A stretch of 64,000 bases of DNA from Amycolatopsis solani (GTDB taxonomy: Bacteria; Actinomycetota; Actinomycetes; Mycobacteriales; Pseudonocardiaceae): assembly GCF_033441515.1 (NCBI RefSeq), contig NZ_JAWQJT010000001.1, positions 4,401,823-4,465,822 on the forward strand, given 5' to 3'. Every line of letters starts with the position of its first letter. Within the stretch, counting starts at the first letter, position 1. The position numbers were made by a program, and so were the translations under genes. Below are positions 19,544-32,557 of this stretch, piece by piece. The notes beneath the pieces are model-generated. The model made no database searches. It saw nothing but the letters and a program-made list of their open reading frames with translations, and was not told where the DNA came from.

Positions 19544-20296
19544 GTGACCGAAACCGTGTCACCCAGGGTGCAGCTGATCGCGAAAACGGAGTTCTTCCCG
19601 CCCGAGGACGTCCCGTGGTCGACCGACGCCGACGGCGGCGCGGCGCTGGCCGAGTTCGCCGGCCGGGCCTGCTACCAGTCCTGGCAGAAGCCCAACCCCG
19701 CCACCGCGACCAACGCCGGCTACCTCGAGCACATCATGGACGTCGGGCACCTTTCGGTGCTGGAGCACGGCTCGGTGACCTTCTACATCACCGGCATCTC
19801 CCGGTCGCTGACGCACGAGCTGATCCGCCACCGCCACTTCTCCTACTCCCAGCTCTCGCAGCGCTACGTCCCGGAGCGCACCGCCGCCGTGGTCGAGCCG
19901 GACGTGATCGCGAACGACCCGGTCCTGCACGAGAAGTTCCTCGCCGCGACGCAGGCGAGCGTCGACGCCTACACCGAGCTCCTGGCCGGCCTGGAGGAGA
20001 AGTTCGCCGACGTCCCGAGCGCGACGCTGCGCCGCAAGCAGGCCCGCCAGGCCGCGCGGGCGGTGCTGCCGAACGCGACCGAGACGCGGATCGTCGTCAC
20101 CGGCAACTACCGCGCCTGGCGCCACTTCGTCGCGATGCGCGCGACCGAGCACGCCGATGTCGAGATCCGTGAGCTCGCCGTCGAATGCCTGCGCCAGCTG
20201 CAGAAAGCCGCCGCGAACGTCTTCGCGGACTTCACGATCTCGACGCTGCCGGACGGCACCGAGATCGCCACGAGCCCGAAGGTGTTCGAAGGCTGA
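19544..20296 (+). CDS. thyX: Flavin-dependent thymidylate synthase ThyX
   Basis: Makes dTMP from dUMP using FAD, NADPH and methylene-THF. The ThyX signature RHRxxSxxxxSxR is present as [13 protein letters not shown] (residues 95-107). 250 aa, normal. The GTG at 19544 with AAGGAG 7 nt upstream is preferred to the longer frame from 19472, which would run through the RHH operator. It overlaps the following ACT protein by one base (TGATG). In other actinobacteria thyX sits just before dapA; here a metal transporter and kinase are inserted between them. Confidence 0.96.
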   Translation: MTETVSPRVQLIAKTEFFPPEDVPWSTDADGGAALAEFAGRACYQSWQKPNPATATNAGYLEHIMDVGHLSVLEHGSVTFYITGISRSLTHELIRHRHFSYSQLSQRYVPERTAAVVEPDVIANDPVLHEKFLAATQASVDAYTELLAGLEEKFADVPSATLRRKQARQAARAVLPNATETRIVVTGNYRAWRHFVAMRATEHADVEIRELAVECLRQLQKAAANVFADFTISTLPDGTEIATSPKVFEG

Positions 20297-20691
20297 TGAA
20301 ACGACTCGCGATCGACGTCCGCCCCGGCGACTACGCCGTCGTCCGGCTGCCTGCGGACGCCCCGGTGCCCGCCGAGCTCTTCGAGCCCGGCGACGCCTTC
20401 GTCTCGGTGACCCGCACCCCCGAAGAGCTGTCGGTGATCTGCCCGGCCGGCCGCGAGCCGGGCGGCAGCACGGCGGCCGAGGACGGCTGGCGGCTCCTCT
20501 CGGTCCGCGGCCCGCTGGAGTTCACGCTGACCGGCATCATCGCCGCGCTGGCTTCGGAGCTGGCCGCGGCCGGGGTCGCGCTGTTCTCGATGTCGACGTT
20601 CGACACCGACCACATCCTCGTCCGCGGCGCCGACCTCGAGCACGCCGTGAAGGCGCTGCGCGAATCCGGGCACGAGGTCGCCAACCCCTGA
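20296..20691 (+). CDS. ACT-domain protein
   Basis: 131 aa. The C-terminal half (FTLTGIIAALASELAAAGVALFSMSTFDTDHILV) is a clear ACT-like beta-alpha-beta fold as in CASTOR/ACT_7 proteins; the N-terminal half resembles a second, degenerate unit. ACT domains sense amino acids or other small ligands. It is translationally coupled to thyX through the TGATG overlap. The ligand and partner are unknown. Confidence 0.75.
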   Translation: MKRLAIDVRPGDYAVVRLPADAPVPAELFEPGDAFVSVTRTPEELSVICPAGREPGGSTAAEDGWRLLSVRGPLEFTLTGIIAALASELAAAGVALFSMSTFDTDHILVRGADLEHAVKALRESGHEVANP

Positions 20692-20749
20692 CGCCGTTCG
20701 AGCGGTCGCTCGCCGGGTACTCCGGGCGCGACGGTGGGAACCGTCACCC

Positions 20750-20786
20750 TTGAAATCGAAAGTTCGGCACGCCTAAACTTCGATTT
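20750..20786 (+). promoter_or_regulatory. mntH promoter inside an inverted repeat
   Basis: TTGAAA (20750-20755), 18 nt, TAAACT (20774-20779) form a good promoter. An inverted repeat covers it: AAATCGAA (20753-20760) with TTCGATTT (20779-20786), extended inward by GTT/AAC with one bulged base. A metal-sensing repressor such as an MntR/DtxR family protein is the expected binder (inference). Confidence 0.65.
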
Positions 20787-20820
20787 GGGGTCCCCGACAT
20801 CCGGTTGAGAGGCAGACGCC

Positions 20821-22062
20821 ATGGCAGTGACCGAGGCCGTGCGGCCGAGACTGATGTCCCGCCTGCGCACGGGATCGGCCCTGCTCGGGCCGGCGTTCGT
20901 CGCCGCGATCGCGTACGTCGACCCCGGGAACGTCGCCTCCAACATCAGCGCCGGCGCCCGGTACGGGTACCTGCTGGTCTGGGTGATCGTCGCGGCGAAC
21001 CTGATGGCCGTGCTGGTGCAGTACCTGTCGGCGAAGCTGGGCCTGGTCAGCGGGATGTCGCTGCCGGAAGCCCTGCGCGCCCGGCTGCCCCGGTCCGCGC
21101 GGCTCGCCTACTGGGCGCAGGCCGAGGTCGTCGCCATCGCCACCGACCTGGCCGAGGTGGTCGGCGGCGCGATCGCCCTCAACCTGCTGTTCGACCTGCC
21201 GCTCATCGCCGGCGGCCTGATCACCGGCGCGGTTTCGCTGACGCTGCTGGCGGTCCAGGACCGCGGCGGCCAGCGGACGTTCGAACGGGTCGTCACCGGC
21301 CTGTTGCTTGTCATCGCCGTCGGCTTCCTGGCCAGCCTGTTCGTCGAGCCGCCGTCGGCGGCGGAAACGTTCGGCGGCCTGGTCCCGCGGTTCGACGGCT
21401 CGGGCAGCGTCCTGATCGCGGCGGCGATGCTCGGCGCCACCGTCATGCCGCACGCGGTCTACCTGCACTCCGGCCTGGTCCGCGACCGCCACGGCCGTCC
21501 GGACGGCTCCCAGCGCCGCCGCCTGCTGCGCGCGACCCGCGCCGACGTCGGCCTGGCGATGCTCCTGGCCGGCGCGGTGAACCTCGGCATGCTGCTGCTG
21601 GCCGCGACGAACCTGCAGGGCCAGGAGGGTGTGGACAGCATCGAGGGCGCGCACAGCGCGGTCGCCGGGGCGCTCGGCCCGGGCGTCGCGCTGCTGTTCG
21701 CGATCGGCCTGCTGGCCTCCGGCCTGGCCTCGACGTCGGTCGGCGCGTACGCGGGCGCGATGATCATGCAGGGCCTGCTGCACAAGCGGATCCCGCTGGT
21801 CCTGCGCCGCCTGGTGACGCTCACGCCGGCGATCGTGGTGCTCGCGCTGGGCGCCGACCCGAGCGCCGCGCTGGTCGTGTCCCAGGTGGTGCTGTCGTTC
21901 GGGATCCCGTTCGCGCTGGTGCCGCTGATCCGCCTGACGGCCGACCGCACGCTGATGGGCGAAGACGCGAACCGCCGCCTGACCACCGTGGCGGCGTGCG
22001 TGATCGCGGCCGTCATCATCGCGCTGAACCTGGTCTTGATCTACCTGACCTTCGTAGGCTGA
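20821..22062 (+). CDS. mntH: Nramp-family divalent metal transporter MntH
   Basis: Proton-coupled Mn(II)/Fe(II) uptake across the cytoplasmic membrane. Eleven or so helices; the metal-site motif DPGN of helix 1 (IAYVDPGNVASN, about residue 33) and the MPH motif of helix 6 (ATVMPHAVYLHS) are both intact. 413 aa, typical. ATG 20821 has GAGAGGC upstream. The promoter sits in an inverted repeat, as expected for repression by metal. It interrupts the usual thyX-dapA order. Confidence 0.93.
   Translation: MAVTEAVRPRLMSRLRTGSALLGPAFVAAIAYVDPGNVASNISAGARYGYLLVWVIVAANLMAVLVQYLSAKLGLVSGMSLPEALRARLPRSARLAYWAQAEVVAIATDLAEVVGGAIALNLLFDLPLIAGGLITGAVSLTLLAVQDRGGQRTFERVVTGLLLVIAVGFLASLFVEPPSAAETFGGLVPRFDGSGSVLIAAAMLGATVMPHAVYLHSGLVRDRHGRPDGSQRRRLLRATRADVGLAMLLAGAVNLGMLLLAATNLQGQEGVDSIEGAHSAVAGALGPGVALLFAIGLLASGLASTSVGAYAGAMIMQGLLHKRIPLVLRRLVTLTPAIVVLALGADPSAALVVSQVVLSFGIPFALVPLIRLTADRTLMGEDANRRLTTVAACVIAAVIIALNLVLIYLTFVG
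22055..22060 (+). promoter_or_regulatory. -10 box within the mntH 3' end
   Basis: TAGGCT lies 6 nt before the ATG at 22067, inside the last codons of mntH. It would let the small downstream gene be expressed without mntH. Confidence 0.35.
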
Positions 22063-22066
22063 GCCG

Positions 22067-22510
22067 ATGGCCTATGCCCTCAACGCCGAATGCGGCGCAC
22101 GCGAGAACTTCGCCAGGGACCTCGCACGCCACTTCGACGGCTGGCCGGTGCGGGTCTTCTCCGACGGCGCCGGCTGGTGGTGCGGGGTGGCGCCCGAGCC
22201 GGTGCCCGCCGATCCCGCGGCCATGACCGGGGCCGGGCGACGGCTCTACTGGCTGCTGCGGACCGCGCCGCCGGTCTACCGCTTCGCCCTCGCCGGCGTC
22301 GGGACGGCCGAGTTCCGCACCTACGCGCAGCTGATGGCCGAGCGCGACCTGACGGTGTTCCCCGGGCTCGTGATCGACGAAGACATCTGGGCGGCCACCG
22401 GCGGGCGCGCCGAGTTCAGCGATTTCGCACCGGGCTACCGCTGGCTCCCGTATCCGGGCGAGAAGCGCGAATTGCCCGGAACCCCCCGCGCTCCGAAGCG
22501 GTCGGACTAG
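22067..22510 (+). CDS. Hypothetical protein, 147 aa
   Basis: Not recognised. The protein is soluble and acidic, with no signal peptide or membrane segment; aromatic residues are frequent (GWWCGVAPE, YWLLRTAPPVYRF). It starts 4 nt after the mntH stop, with a TAGGCT box 6 nt upstream that suggests a leaderless transcript. The coding bias (high third-position GC) and tight packing support a real gene. Confidence 0.7.
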   Translation: MAYALNAECGARENFARDLARHFDGWPVRVFSDGAGWWCGVAPEPVPADPAAMTGAGRRLYWLLRTAPPVYRFALAGVGTAEFRTYAQLMAERDLTVFPGLVIDEDIWAATGGRAEFSDFAPGYRWLPYPGEKRELPGTPRAPKRSD

Positions 22511-22541
22511 CATCTGCGCGACCGCCGCCAAAAGGAGCACC

Positions 22542-24035
<1,494 letters not shown>

Positions 24036-24119
24036 AAGTTCCGCGACGAGCGGCCGGGTCCCGGAAATCCTACGCACTTCGCCGTTGGTGACCAGGTCGG
24101 CGCGGTTTTGTCGGGGTGA

Positions 24120-26845
<2,726 letters not shown>

Positions 26846-26856
26846 GTTCTCTTCGC

Positions 26857-26906
26857 CCATGAGGGGCACCCCGCTGGACTGCACGTCCATGGGGTGCCCC
26901 TCATGG
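26857..26906. terminator. 16-bp inverted repeat after rnj
   Basis: Bases 26857-26872 (CCATGAGGGGCACCCC) are the exact reverse complement of 26891-26906, with an 18-nt loop. Placement just after rnj suits a terminator. The sequence looks like a dispersed palindrome of this genus, and there is no T tract. Confidence 0.6.
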
Positions 26907-27017
26907 CGTTTCAGCGCGCGTGCCACTGGCGGCTGTTACGCCGTCTGGACCACGAGACGCTCCTCTGCCGCGGGATAACCTTGATCCCCACTCGCATCGC
27001 GCAGAGAGGCCGCGCCG

Positions 27018-28661
27018 ATGGGACGTCACTCGCCGGACGGACGGCACCGGCTGCTGGTGCCCGCCCTCGCGATCGGGCTCGTCCTCGTCCTCGGCGCCGC
27101 CGCCTGGGTGACCGTGACGGTCGTCGAGCGGAAGCCGGTGTGCGAGCGGACCACGAACGTCCTCGTGACGGCGTCCGCGGACATCGCGCCCGCCTTGTCG
27201 ATCGTCGCGCGGGGGCTCGACGTCCCGTGCGGCGGCGTCCAGGTCGAGACGCGGGAAGCGACGCAGGTCGCCGAGCGGCTCGCGATGTCCGACGGCAGCC
27301 CGCGTCCGCAGGTCTGGGTGCCCGACTCGACGCTCGCCCTGCGCCGCGCGCACCAGCTCGGGGCGGCCGACGTGCCCGAAAGCGGGGCGTCGGTCGCCAG
27401 CTCGCCGGTGGTGCTCGGCGTCGCCGGCGACGTCGCCAAGGGCCTCGGCTGGCCCGACCGCACCCCGTCGTGGGCGGAAGTGCTGGCCGCGCCCGGCGTC
27501 GTGCCGGGCATGCCCGACCCGGCCCGCGACCCGGTCGGCGCGCTGGCGCTGCTCGGCCTGCGCGACAGCGTGAAGGCGGCGCCGGAGGCTTCGGCCGCGT
27601 ACGTCGCGCTGTTGCGGCGGTTCTCGGCCAACACGCTCGGCGCGGAGACGGACCTGATCGCGCGGCTGCCGGGGTCGAGCGACAGCGGCGGCACGGCCGC
27701 GGTGACGACGTTCCCCACGTCGGAGAACTCCTTGCTGCGCCACAACATCGAGGACAGGTCGTCGCCGCTCGTCGCCGTCTACTCGACCGCGGTGCCCACT
27801 TTGGACTACCCGTTCGCGGAGCTGGACGGCATCACCCCGCAGCAACGCCCGATCGTCGACGCGCTGCGGGACGCCCTGCTCGGCGGTCCCGGCTCCGACG
27901 CGATCGCGAAGACGGGCCTGCGTGCCGCGGGCGGCCAGGCGCTGCAGGGCCACACCGACGACCCGCGCGTCCTGCCGACGGGCATCAAGGTCATGAACCT
28001 GCCGCAGGCCACCGTCGTCGACGAACTGCTCAACCAGTGGGCGGGCATCAACCTGAGCGCGCGCGTGCAGGTGCTGATCGACGTGTCGGGTTCGATGAAC
28101 GCGCAGGTACCCGGCACGGCGCTGAACCGGATGCAGCTGACGGTCGAGGCGACCCAGAAGGCGTTGCACCTGTTCAAACCGGCGACGCAGCTGCGCATGC
28201 TGGCGTTCTCCACGAAGCTCGACGGCGACAAGGACTACCGCGAGATCCTGCCGATGGCATCGGTCGCCCAGCACCTGGCCGGCGGCGCGCTGGACAAGCT
28301 CGCGCAGCTGAAGGCGACCGCGGACGGCGGCACCGGCCTCTACGACAGCGTGCTGGACACCTACCGCACCGCACGCCGCGAGTGGGAGCCCGGCCGGCTG
28401 AACCTGGTGATCGTGATGACCGACGGCCGCAACGAGGACCCGCACAGCATCAGCCGCCCGGACCTGCTGGCCGAGCTGGCGAAACTCCAGGACCCCCGGC
28501 GCCCCATCCCGCTGATCGGCGTGGGCATCGGCCCGGACGCCGACAAACCGGAACTGGACCAGCTGACCGCGGCCACGGGCGGCCAGGCGTTCGTGGCCCC
28601 GGACCCGGCGAAGATCACGGACGTGTTCTTCGGAGCCCTGAGCCGGATCGCCGGTGGTTAG
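27018..28661 (+). CDS. Membrane-anchored substrate-binding/VWA protein
   Basis: 547 aa. A membrane helix at about residues 12-32 is followed by a solute-binding-protein-like domain (to about 340), then a von Willebrand A domain with an intact MIDAS, DVSGSMN (D355, S357, S359), the distal Thr in TADGGTGLYDS and Asp in VIVMTDGRNED. The N-terminal domain resembles the extracellular binding domain of tungstate/molybdate-type proteins. It is probably exposed outside the cell and binds a partner through the metal site. AGAGAGGC precedes ATG 27018; a TAACCT -10-like box is at 26975. The role is unknown. Confidence 0.88.
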   Translation: MGRHSPDGRHRLLVPALAIGLVLVLGAAAWVTVTVVERKPVCERTTNVLVTASADIAPALSIVARGLDVPCGGVQVETREATQVAERLAMSDGSPRPQVWVPDSTLALRRAHQLGAADVPESGASVASSPVVLGVAGDVAKGLGWPDRTPSWAEVLAAPGVVPGMPDPARDPVGALALLGLRDSVKAAPEASAAYVALLRRFSANTLGAETDLIARLPGSSDSGGTAAVTTFPTSENSLLRHNIEDRSSPLVAVYSTAVPTLDYPFAELDGITPQQRPIVDALRDALLGGPGSDAIAKTGLRAAGGQALQGHTDDPRVLPTGIKVMNLPQATVVDELLNQWAGINLSARVQVLIDVSGSMNAQVPGTALNRMQLTVEATQKALHLFKPATQLRMLAFSTKLDGDKDYREILPMASVAQHLAGGALDKLAQLKATADGGTGLYDSVLDTYRTARREWEPGRLNLVIVMTDGRNEDPHSISRPDLLAELAKLQDPRRPIPLIGVGIGPDADKPELDQLTAATGGQAFVAPDPAKITDVFFGALSRIAGG

Positions 28662-30016
28662 CTGAACCAGGCACCGAACATCGAACTGTGCGACCGGCCG
28701 CTGAGCCGCTCGTCGAGATCGACCGCCTGAGCTTCGGTCAGCACGCAGATGTAGTCGACGACCGCGCGTGCTTGCCGGGCTTCGGAAGACTTCCCGTAGG
28801 CGGAATCGAAGTCAGGGTCCCGCGCCAGGTCGCGATAGATCGAGCGAAGCTGGATCGGCAGCCGGGGGCTCTTCGGTGCTTCGGCCAGACAGGCATGGAG
28901 CCGGTCGTAGAGGGACTGGACGATGCGTTTCTGGCCTTCTTGCATCACCGCCAACGACGGCTTGTCGATAACGTAGAACCACGTGAGCTCCTTCAAAGCT
29001 TCGACCAGGTACTGGCAGTGAGAATCGACTGCGACGTACGGGGGATCTGCCGCGAAGGAAACTGCTCCGACGCACTCGGTGATGTTGGTCGTCGTGATCA
29101 CGTTCATGGCCGAGCGGTTCGCTCGGGTGTCCCAGCACGAGGACGTGATCTGCTTGAACCTGCTGACGACTTTGTCCAGTCCGGCGTCGAAGAGAGCAGC
29201 ATCGAAGTCCGGCAGCTTGCCGAGCCGGTGTCGGGCGTGTTTGGCGATGCGGTCCCGGTCGCTCGCGAGGTCGTGCAGCGGAATCAGCCCGGCTCGGAAG
29301 TAGTCCTCGATGTCGTGGGTCGCGTAGGTGATGTCGTCCGCCCAATCCATGAGGACGGCGTTGGCGGACCTGAGACCGGCGCGCGCTCCCTTGCGAGCCC
29401 AGCGGAAGTCCTCGAGTTCGCTCGCGTATGCACCCCACTTGCTGCCGAACCTGCGATCCGTCCAGGTCGGGGTGGTGAAGAGGTCGTCGGCGGACTGCGG
29501 CCTCAGCCGGGGGTACTTGAGCATCGCGTCGAGCGCGGCCCGGGTCAGGTCGAGACCCGCGTACTCTGTCCTGCGTCTGGCGAGTTTCGTGACTATCCGG
29601 AACGATTGGGCATTCCCTTCGAACCCTTCCAATCCGCCTGAGCGGCGCAGGCAAGCGTCGAGGACCGGTTCGGAGACGTGCCCGAACGGTGGGTGCCCGA
29701 TGTCGTGGACGAGTCCCGCCGTTTCCACGACGTCGGCCTTGATCCCGGAGCTCTTCCGGAACTCTTGCGCTTCGTTCGAGTCGTCACACTTCAGGTGCTG
29801 AACCAGCCGACGGCCGAGTTGAGCCACTTTGAGGCTGTGGGTGAGGCGGTTGTGCAGAACTCGCTGCTCGTTCACCGCGGCCACTTGCGCCACTCCGGAC
29901 AGCCGCCGGAACGCCGACGAATAAAGTACCCGGTCACGGTCTCGTTGATAGGGAGTCCGGAAGGGATCGTTCTCGACTTTGTCGTGTCGCCGCTCCGCTC
30001 TTCGTGGTTTCCGCAT
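28658..30016 (-). CDS. dNTP triphosphohydrolase (dGTPase-like, HD domain)
   Basis: 452 aa HD-domain enzyme that would cleave dNTPs to nucleoside and triphosphate. YQRDRDRVLYSSAFRRL and RLTHSLKVAQLGR (His60) precede the HD motif LVHDIGHPPFGH (His104-Asp105), then GFEGNAQSFRI, all as in Dgt proteins. It differs from the usual actinobacterial dgt, which lacks the YQRDRDRVLYSS form. ATG 30016 with GAGGGG 5 nt upstream is preferred over GTG 30022. Codon usage is less GC-biased than its neighbours. Some such enzymes defend against phages by depleting dNTPs (possible role). It overlaps the VWA gene by 4 nt. Confidence 0.88.
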   Translation of the reverse strand: MRKPRRAERRHDKVENDPFRTPYQRDRDRVLYSSAFRRLSGVAQVAAVNEQRVLHNRLTHSLKVAQLGRRLVQHLKCDDSNEAQEFRKSSGIKADVVETAGLVHDIGHPPFGHVSEPVLDACLRRSGGLEGFEGNAQSFRIVTKLARRRTEYAGLDLTRAALDAMLKYPRLRPQSADDLFTTPTWTDRRFGSKWGAYASELEDFRWARKGARAGLRSANAVLMDWADDITYATHDIEDYFRAGLIPLHDLASDRDRIAKHARHRLGKLPDFDAALFDAGLDKVVSRFKQITSSCWDTRANRSAMNVITTTNITECVGAVSFAADPPYVAVDSHCQYLVEALKELTWFYVIDKPSLAVMQEGQKRIVQSLYDRLHACLAEAPKSPRLPIQLRSIYRDLARDPDFDSAYGKSSEARQARAVVDYICVLTEAQAVDLDERLSGRSHSSMFGAWFS

Positions 30017-30169
30017 GGCCACCCCTCGTTGATTCGCAGGTGCCGTATACCAACGTCGTGGCTGCCGGCTTGTTACTGCGCGAAAAGAGGAAGATCGCCA
30101 TAGTTGTGGTGTCGTGTCGGATTCGGAAGCGTGTCGCGACCTGTGGACGCGGTCGATTGCGATTCGGCA

Positions 30170-31519
30170 TCACCGGCCTCGCCGGCGGATGAGGGCGTAC
30201 ACGCCCAAGATCACCGCCAGGCTGATCAGGCTCAAGTACAGCTGCGACCGCGTGTCCGAGTCCACGAACAGCATCGACGCCACCACCGCCAGCGTCAGCG
30301 CCAACGTCACCCAGCTCAGCCACGGGTAGCCCCACATCCGCAGCTTCAGCTTCTCCGGTTCCGAAGCCTCGAGAGCACGCCGCATCCGCAGTTGGGAGCC
30401 GCAGATGATCGCGTACACGAACAACGCCACCGCGCCCGCCGAATTGATGATGAAGTAGAAGATCTTGTCCGGCGAAACGTAGCTCATCACCACCGCCACG
30501 TAACCGACCGAAGTGGACGCCAGGATCGCCTTCCATGGGACGCCTCGCGCGTTCGTGTCCGCGATCCACGCCGGGGCCCAGCCATGGCGGCGCAGTGCGA
30601 ACAACATGCGGGATGCCGTGTACAGCCCCGAATTGAGCACCGACAGCGCCGCCGTCAGGACGACCGCGCTGACCAGCGTCGCCGCCGCCGGGACGCCGAA
30701 GCGGCCGAACGCCGCCGCGAACGGGCTGGTCTCGCTGGGGATTTCGCGCCACGGCGTGATCATCACCAGCAGGGTCACCGAACCCACGTAGAACACGATC
30801 ACGCGCCAGACGATCGTCGACGTCGCCTTGCGGACCGCCGTCTCCGGCTGGTCGGACTCCGCCGCCGCGATCGTCACGATTTCCGCGCCGAAGTAGGAGA
30901 AGATCACGATCACCACGCCGTCGACGACCGAAAAACCGCCGTGGGGCACGAAACCGTCCAAGCCGATGTTGCCGACCGACATCCGGGCGCCCGGCCAGAG
31001 TCCGAGCACGAACAGCGTGCCCAGCACCAGGAACACCACGATCGTCGCGACCTTGATCGACGCCAGCCAGAACTCCGTCTCGCCGAACGACCGCGCCGAC
31101 GCCAGGTTCGTCGCCGTCAGCAGCAGCATCAGCGCCAGCGAAAACACCCACTGCGGCACGCCGGGGATCCAGCCCTGCAGGATCTTCGCGCCGGCGACCG
31201 CTTCGAACGCGACCACGCCGACCCAGAAGTACCAGTACAGCCAGCCGATCGTGAAACCCGCCCAGCCGCCGAGCGAGTCGCGCGCGTACTCCATGAACGA
31301 ACCCAGCGCGGGCGCCGCCGTCGCCATCTCGCCGAGCATCCGCATCACGAGCACGACGAGCAGGCCGCCGAGCGCGTACGAGAGCACGGCCGCCGGGCCG
31401 ACGGTGTGGATCACCGCGCCGCTGCCGATGAACAGGCTCGCGCCGATGATGCCGCCGAGGGCGATCATGCGGACGTGCCGCTGCCGCAGATCGGGCCGAA
31501 GCCCGGACTTCGTCGTCAC
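30170..31519 (-). CDS. Amino acid permease (APC superfamily)
   Basis: 449 aa with 12 hydrophobic helices. The N-terminus LRQRHVRMIALGGIIGASLFIGSG is the helix-1 signature of AAT-family transporters (GGxIGxxLFxGSG), with FSYFGAEIVTIAAAES in helix 6. It imports an amino acid or GABA with protons. GTG 31519 puts the usual short cytoplasmic tail before helix 1, though no ribosome site is clear; GTG 31537 is an alternative. It lies 41 nt downstream of the EamA gene on the same strand, so the two may be co-transcribed. Confidence 0.9.
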   Translation of the reverse strand: MTTKSGLRPDLRQRHVRMIALGGIIGASLFIGSGAVIHTVGPAAVLSYALGGLLVVLVMRMLGEMATAAPALGSFMEYARDSLGGWAGFTIGWLYWYFWVGVVAFEAVAGAKILQGWIPGVPQWVFSLALMLLLTATNLASARSFGETEFWLASIKVATIVVFLVLGTLFVLGLWPGARMSVGNIGLDGFVPHGGFSVVDGVVIVIFSYFGAEIVTIAAAESDQPETAVRKATSTIVWRVIVFYVGSVTLLVMITPWREIPSETSPFAAAFGRFGVPAAATLVSAVVLTAALSVLNSGLYTASRMLFALRRHGWAPAWIADTNARGVPWKAILASTSVGYVAVVMSYVSPDKIFYFIINSAGAVALFVYAIICGSQLRMRRALEASEPEKLKLRMWGYPWLSWVTLALTLAVVASMLFVDSDTRSQLYLSLISLAVILGVYALIRRRGR

Positions 31520-31560
31520 GGTGGGGGATTGTCGCACTTCGGCAGTGCTTCGTGAAGAAC

Positions 31561-32508
31561 TCAGCTCGTGAGGACTTCGGACTTCCGCTGCACCAGGTAC
31601 GCGCCGCCGAGCAGGATCGCCGAGCCGAGCAGCTGGAGCCAGGTGAGCTCCTCGCCGAGCAGTGCCCACGCCGTGACCGTGACGATCACGGGCTCGACCA
31701 GCCCGAGCACGCTCGCCACCGACGCCGGCAGGTGCCGCAGCGACGAGATCCCGAAGACGTACGCCAGCACGGTCGCCACCAGCACCAGCAGGGTGATCAG
31801 CAGCCACACCGGCGGGTGCCACGCGCCGAACCCGACGTCGGTGCCGAGCAGTCCGACCGGCCACGTCCACGGCGGCGCGGCGAAGCTGATCGCGACCGCG
31901 CCGATCACCATGCCCCAGGTGACCAGGCCCAGCGGGTCGATTTCGGCCACCGCGCGCTCGCCGAGCAGGAAGTACCCGGCCGAGCACAGCGCCGCGCCGA
32001 AGCCGGCGAGCAGGCCGACGCCGTTGAGCGTCACGCCCTGCCAGACCTGCGCGACCAGCGACAGCCCGACCATGGCCAGCGCGATGCCGCCCCACACCGA
32101 CCGCGGCAGCCGGTGCCGCCGCACGAACCGCACCCACAGCGCGATGAGCACGGGGGAGACGAACTCCAGCAGGATCGCGATGCCGACCGGGATCCGGCCC
32201 GCGGCCACGAAGTAGAGCAGCTGAACACCGGCGACGCCCAGCAGGCCGTAGCCGGCCAGCACCGGGAGCTCGGCCCGGCGCACCCGCAGCTTCCGCGGCG
32301 CCACGAGCGCGACCCCGGCGAACAGCACCAGCCCGGCCAGCGCGATGCGCATCGACGCCACCTGCTCGGGGCTGATCCCGGCGGACATCGCGGACTTGCC
32401 CAGCGTGCCCGACGTGCTGAAGAACAGCGCGGCGAGCAGGACGAGGGTGGTCCCGCGGCCGCGGTGGGCGACCCGCGGCGGGGCGAGGACGGGCAGCTCG
32501 GTGGTCAC
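31561..32508 (-). CDS. EamA-family (DMT) exporter
   Basis: 315 aa with ten hydrophobic helices in two EamA repeats (for example LVLLAALFFSTSGTLGK and SAGYFLLGERAVAEI). The second repeat ends VEPVIVTVTAWALLGEELT, characteristic of the drug/metabolite superfamily. Likely exports amino acids or other metabolites. GTG 32508 has a minus-strand TAGAGT box 7 nt upstream. Confidence 0.9.
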   Translation of the reverse strand: MTTELPVLAPPRVAHRGRGTTLVLLAALFFSTSGTLGKSAMSAGISPEQVASMRIALAGLVLFAGVALVAPRKLRVRRAELPVLAGYGLLGVAGVQLLYFVAAGRIPVGIAILLEFVSPVLIALWVRFVRRHRLPRSVWGGIALAMVGLSLVAQVWQGVTLNGVGLLAGFGAALCSAGYFLLGERAVAEIDPLGLVTWGMVIGAVAISFAAPPWTWPVGLLGTDVGFGAWHPPVWLLITLLVLVATVLAYVFGISSLRHLPASVASVLGLVEPVIVTVTAWALLGEELTWLQLLGSAILLGGAYLVQRKSEVLTS

Positions 32509-32515
32509 CGTCGCG

Positions 32516-32521
32516 ACTCTA
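32516..32521 (-). promoter_or_regulatory. -10 box for leaderless EamA gene
   Basis: TAGAGT on the minus strand, 7 nt before the GTG at 32508. Confidence 0.45.
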
Positions 32522-32557
32522 AGCGCGACCGCGTGACTGCCAAAGCGGTTTTTCCGG

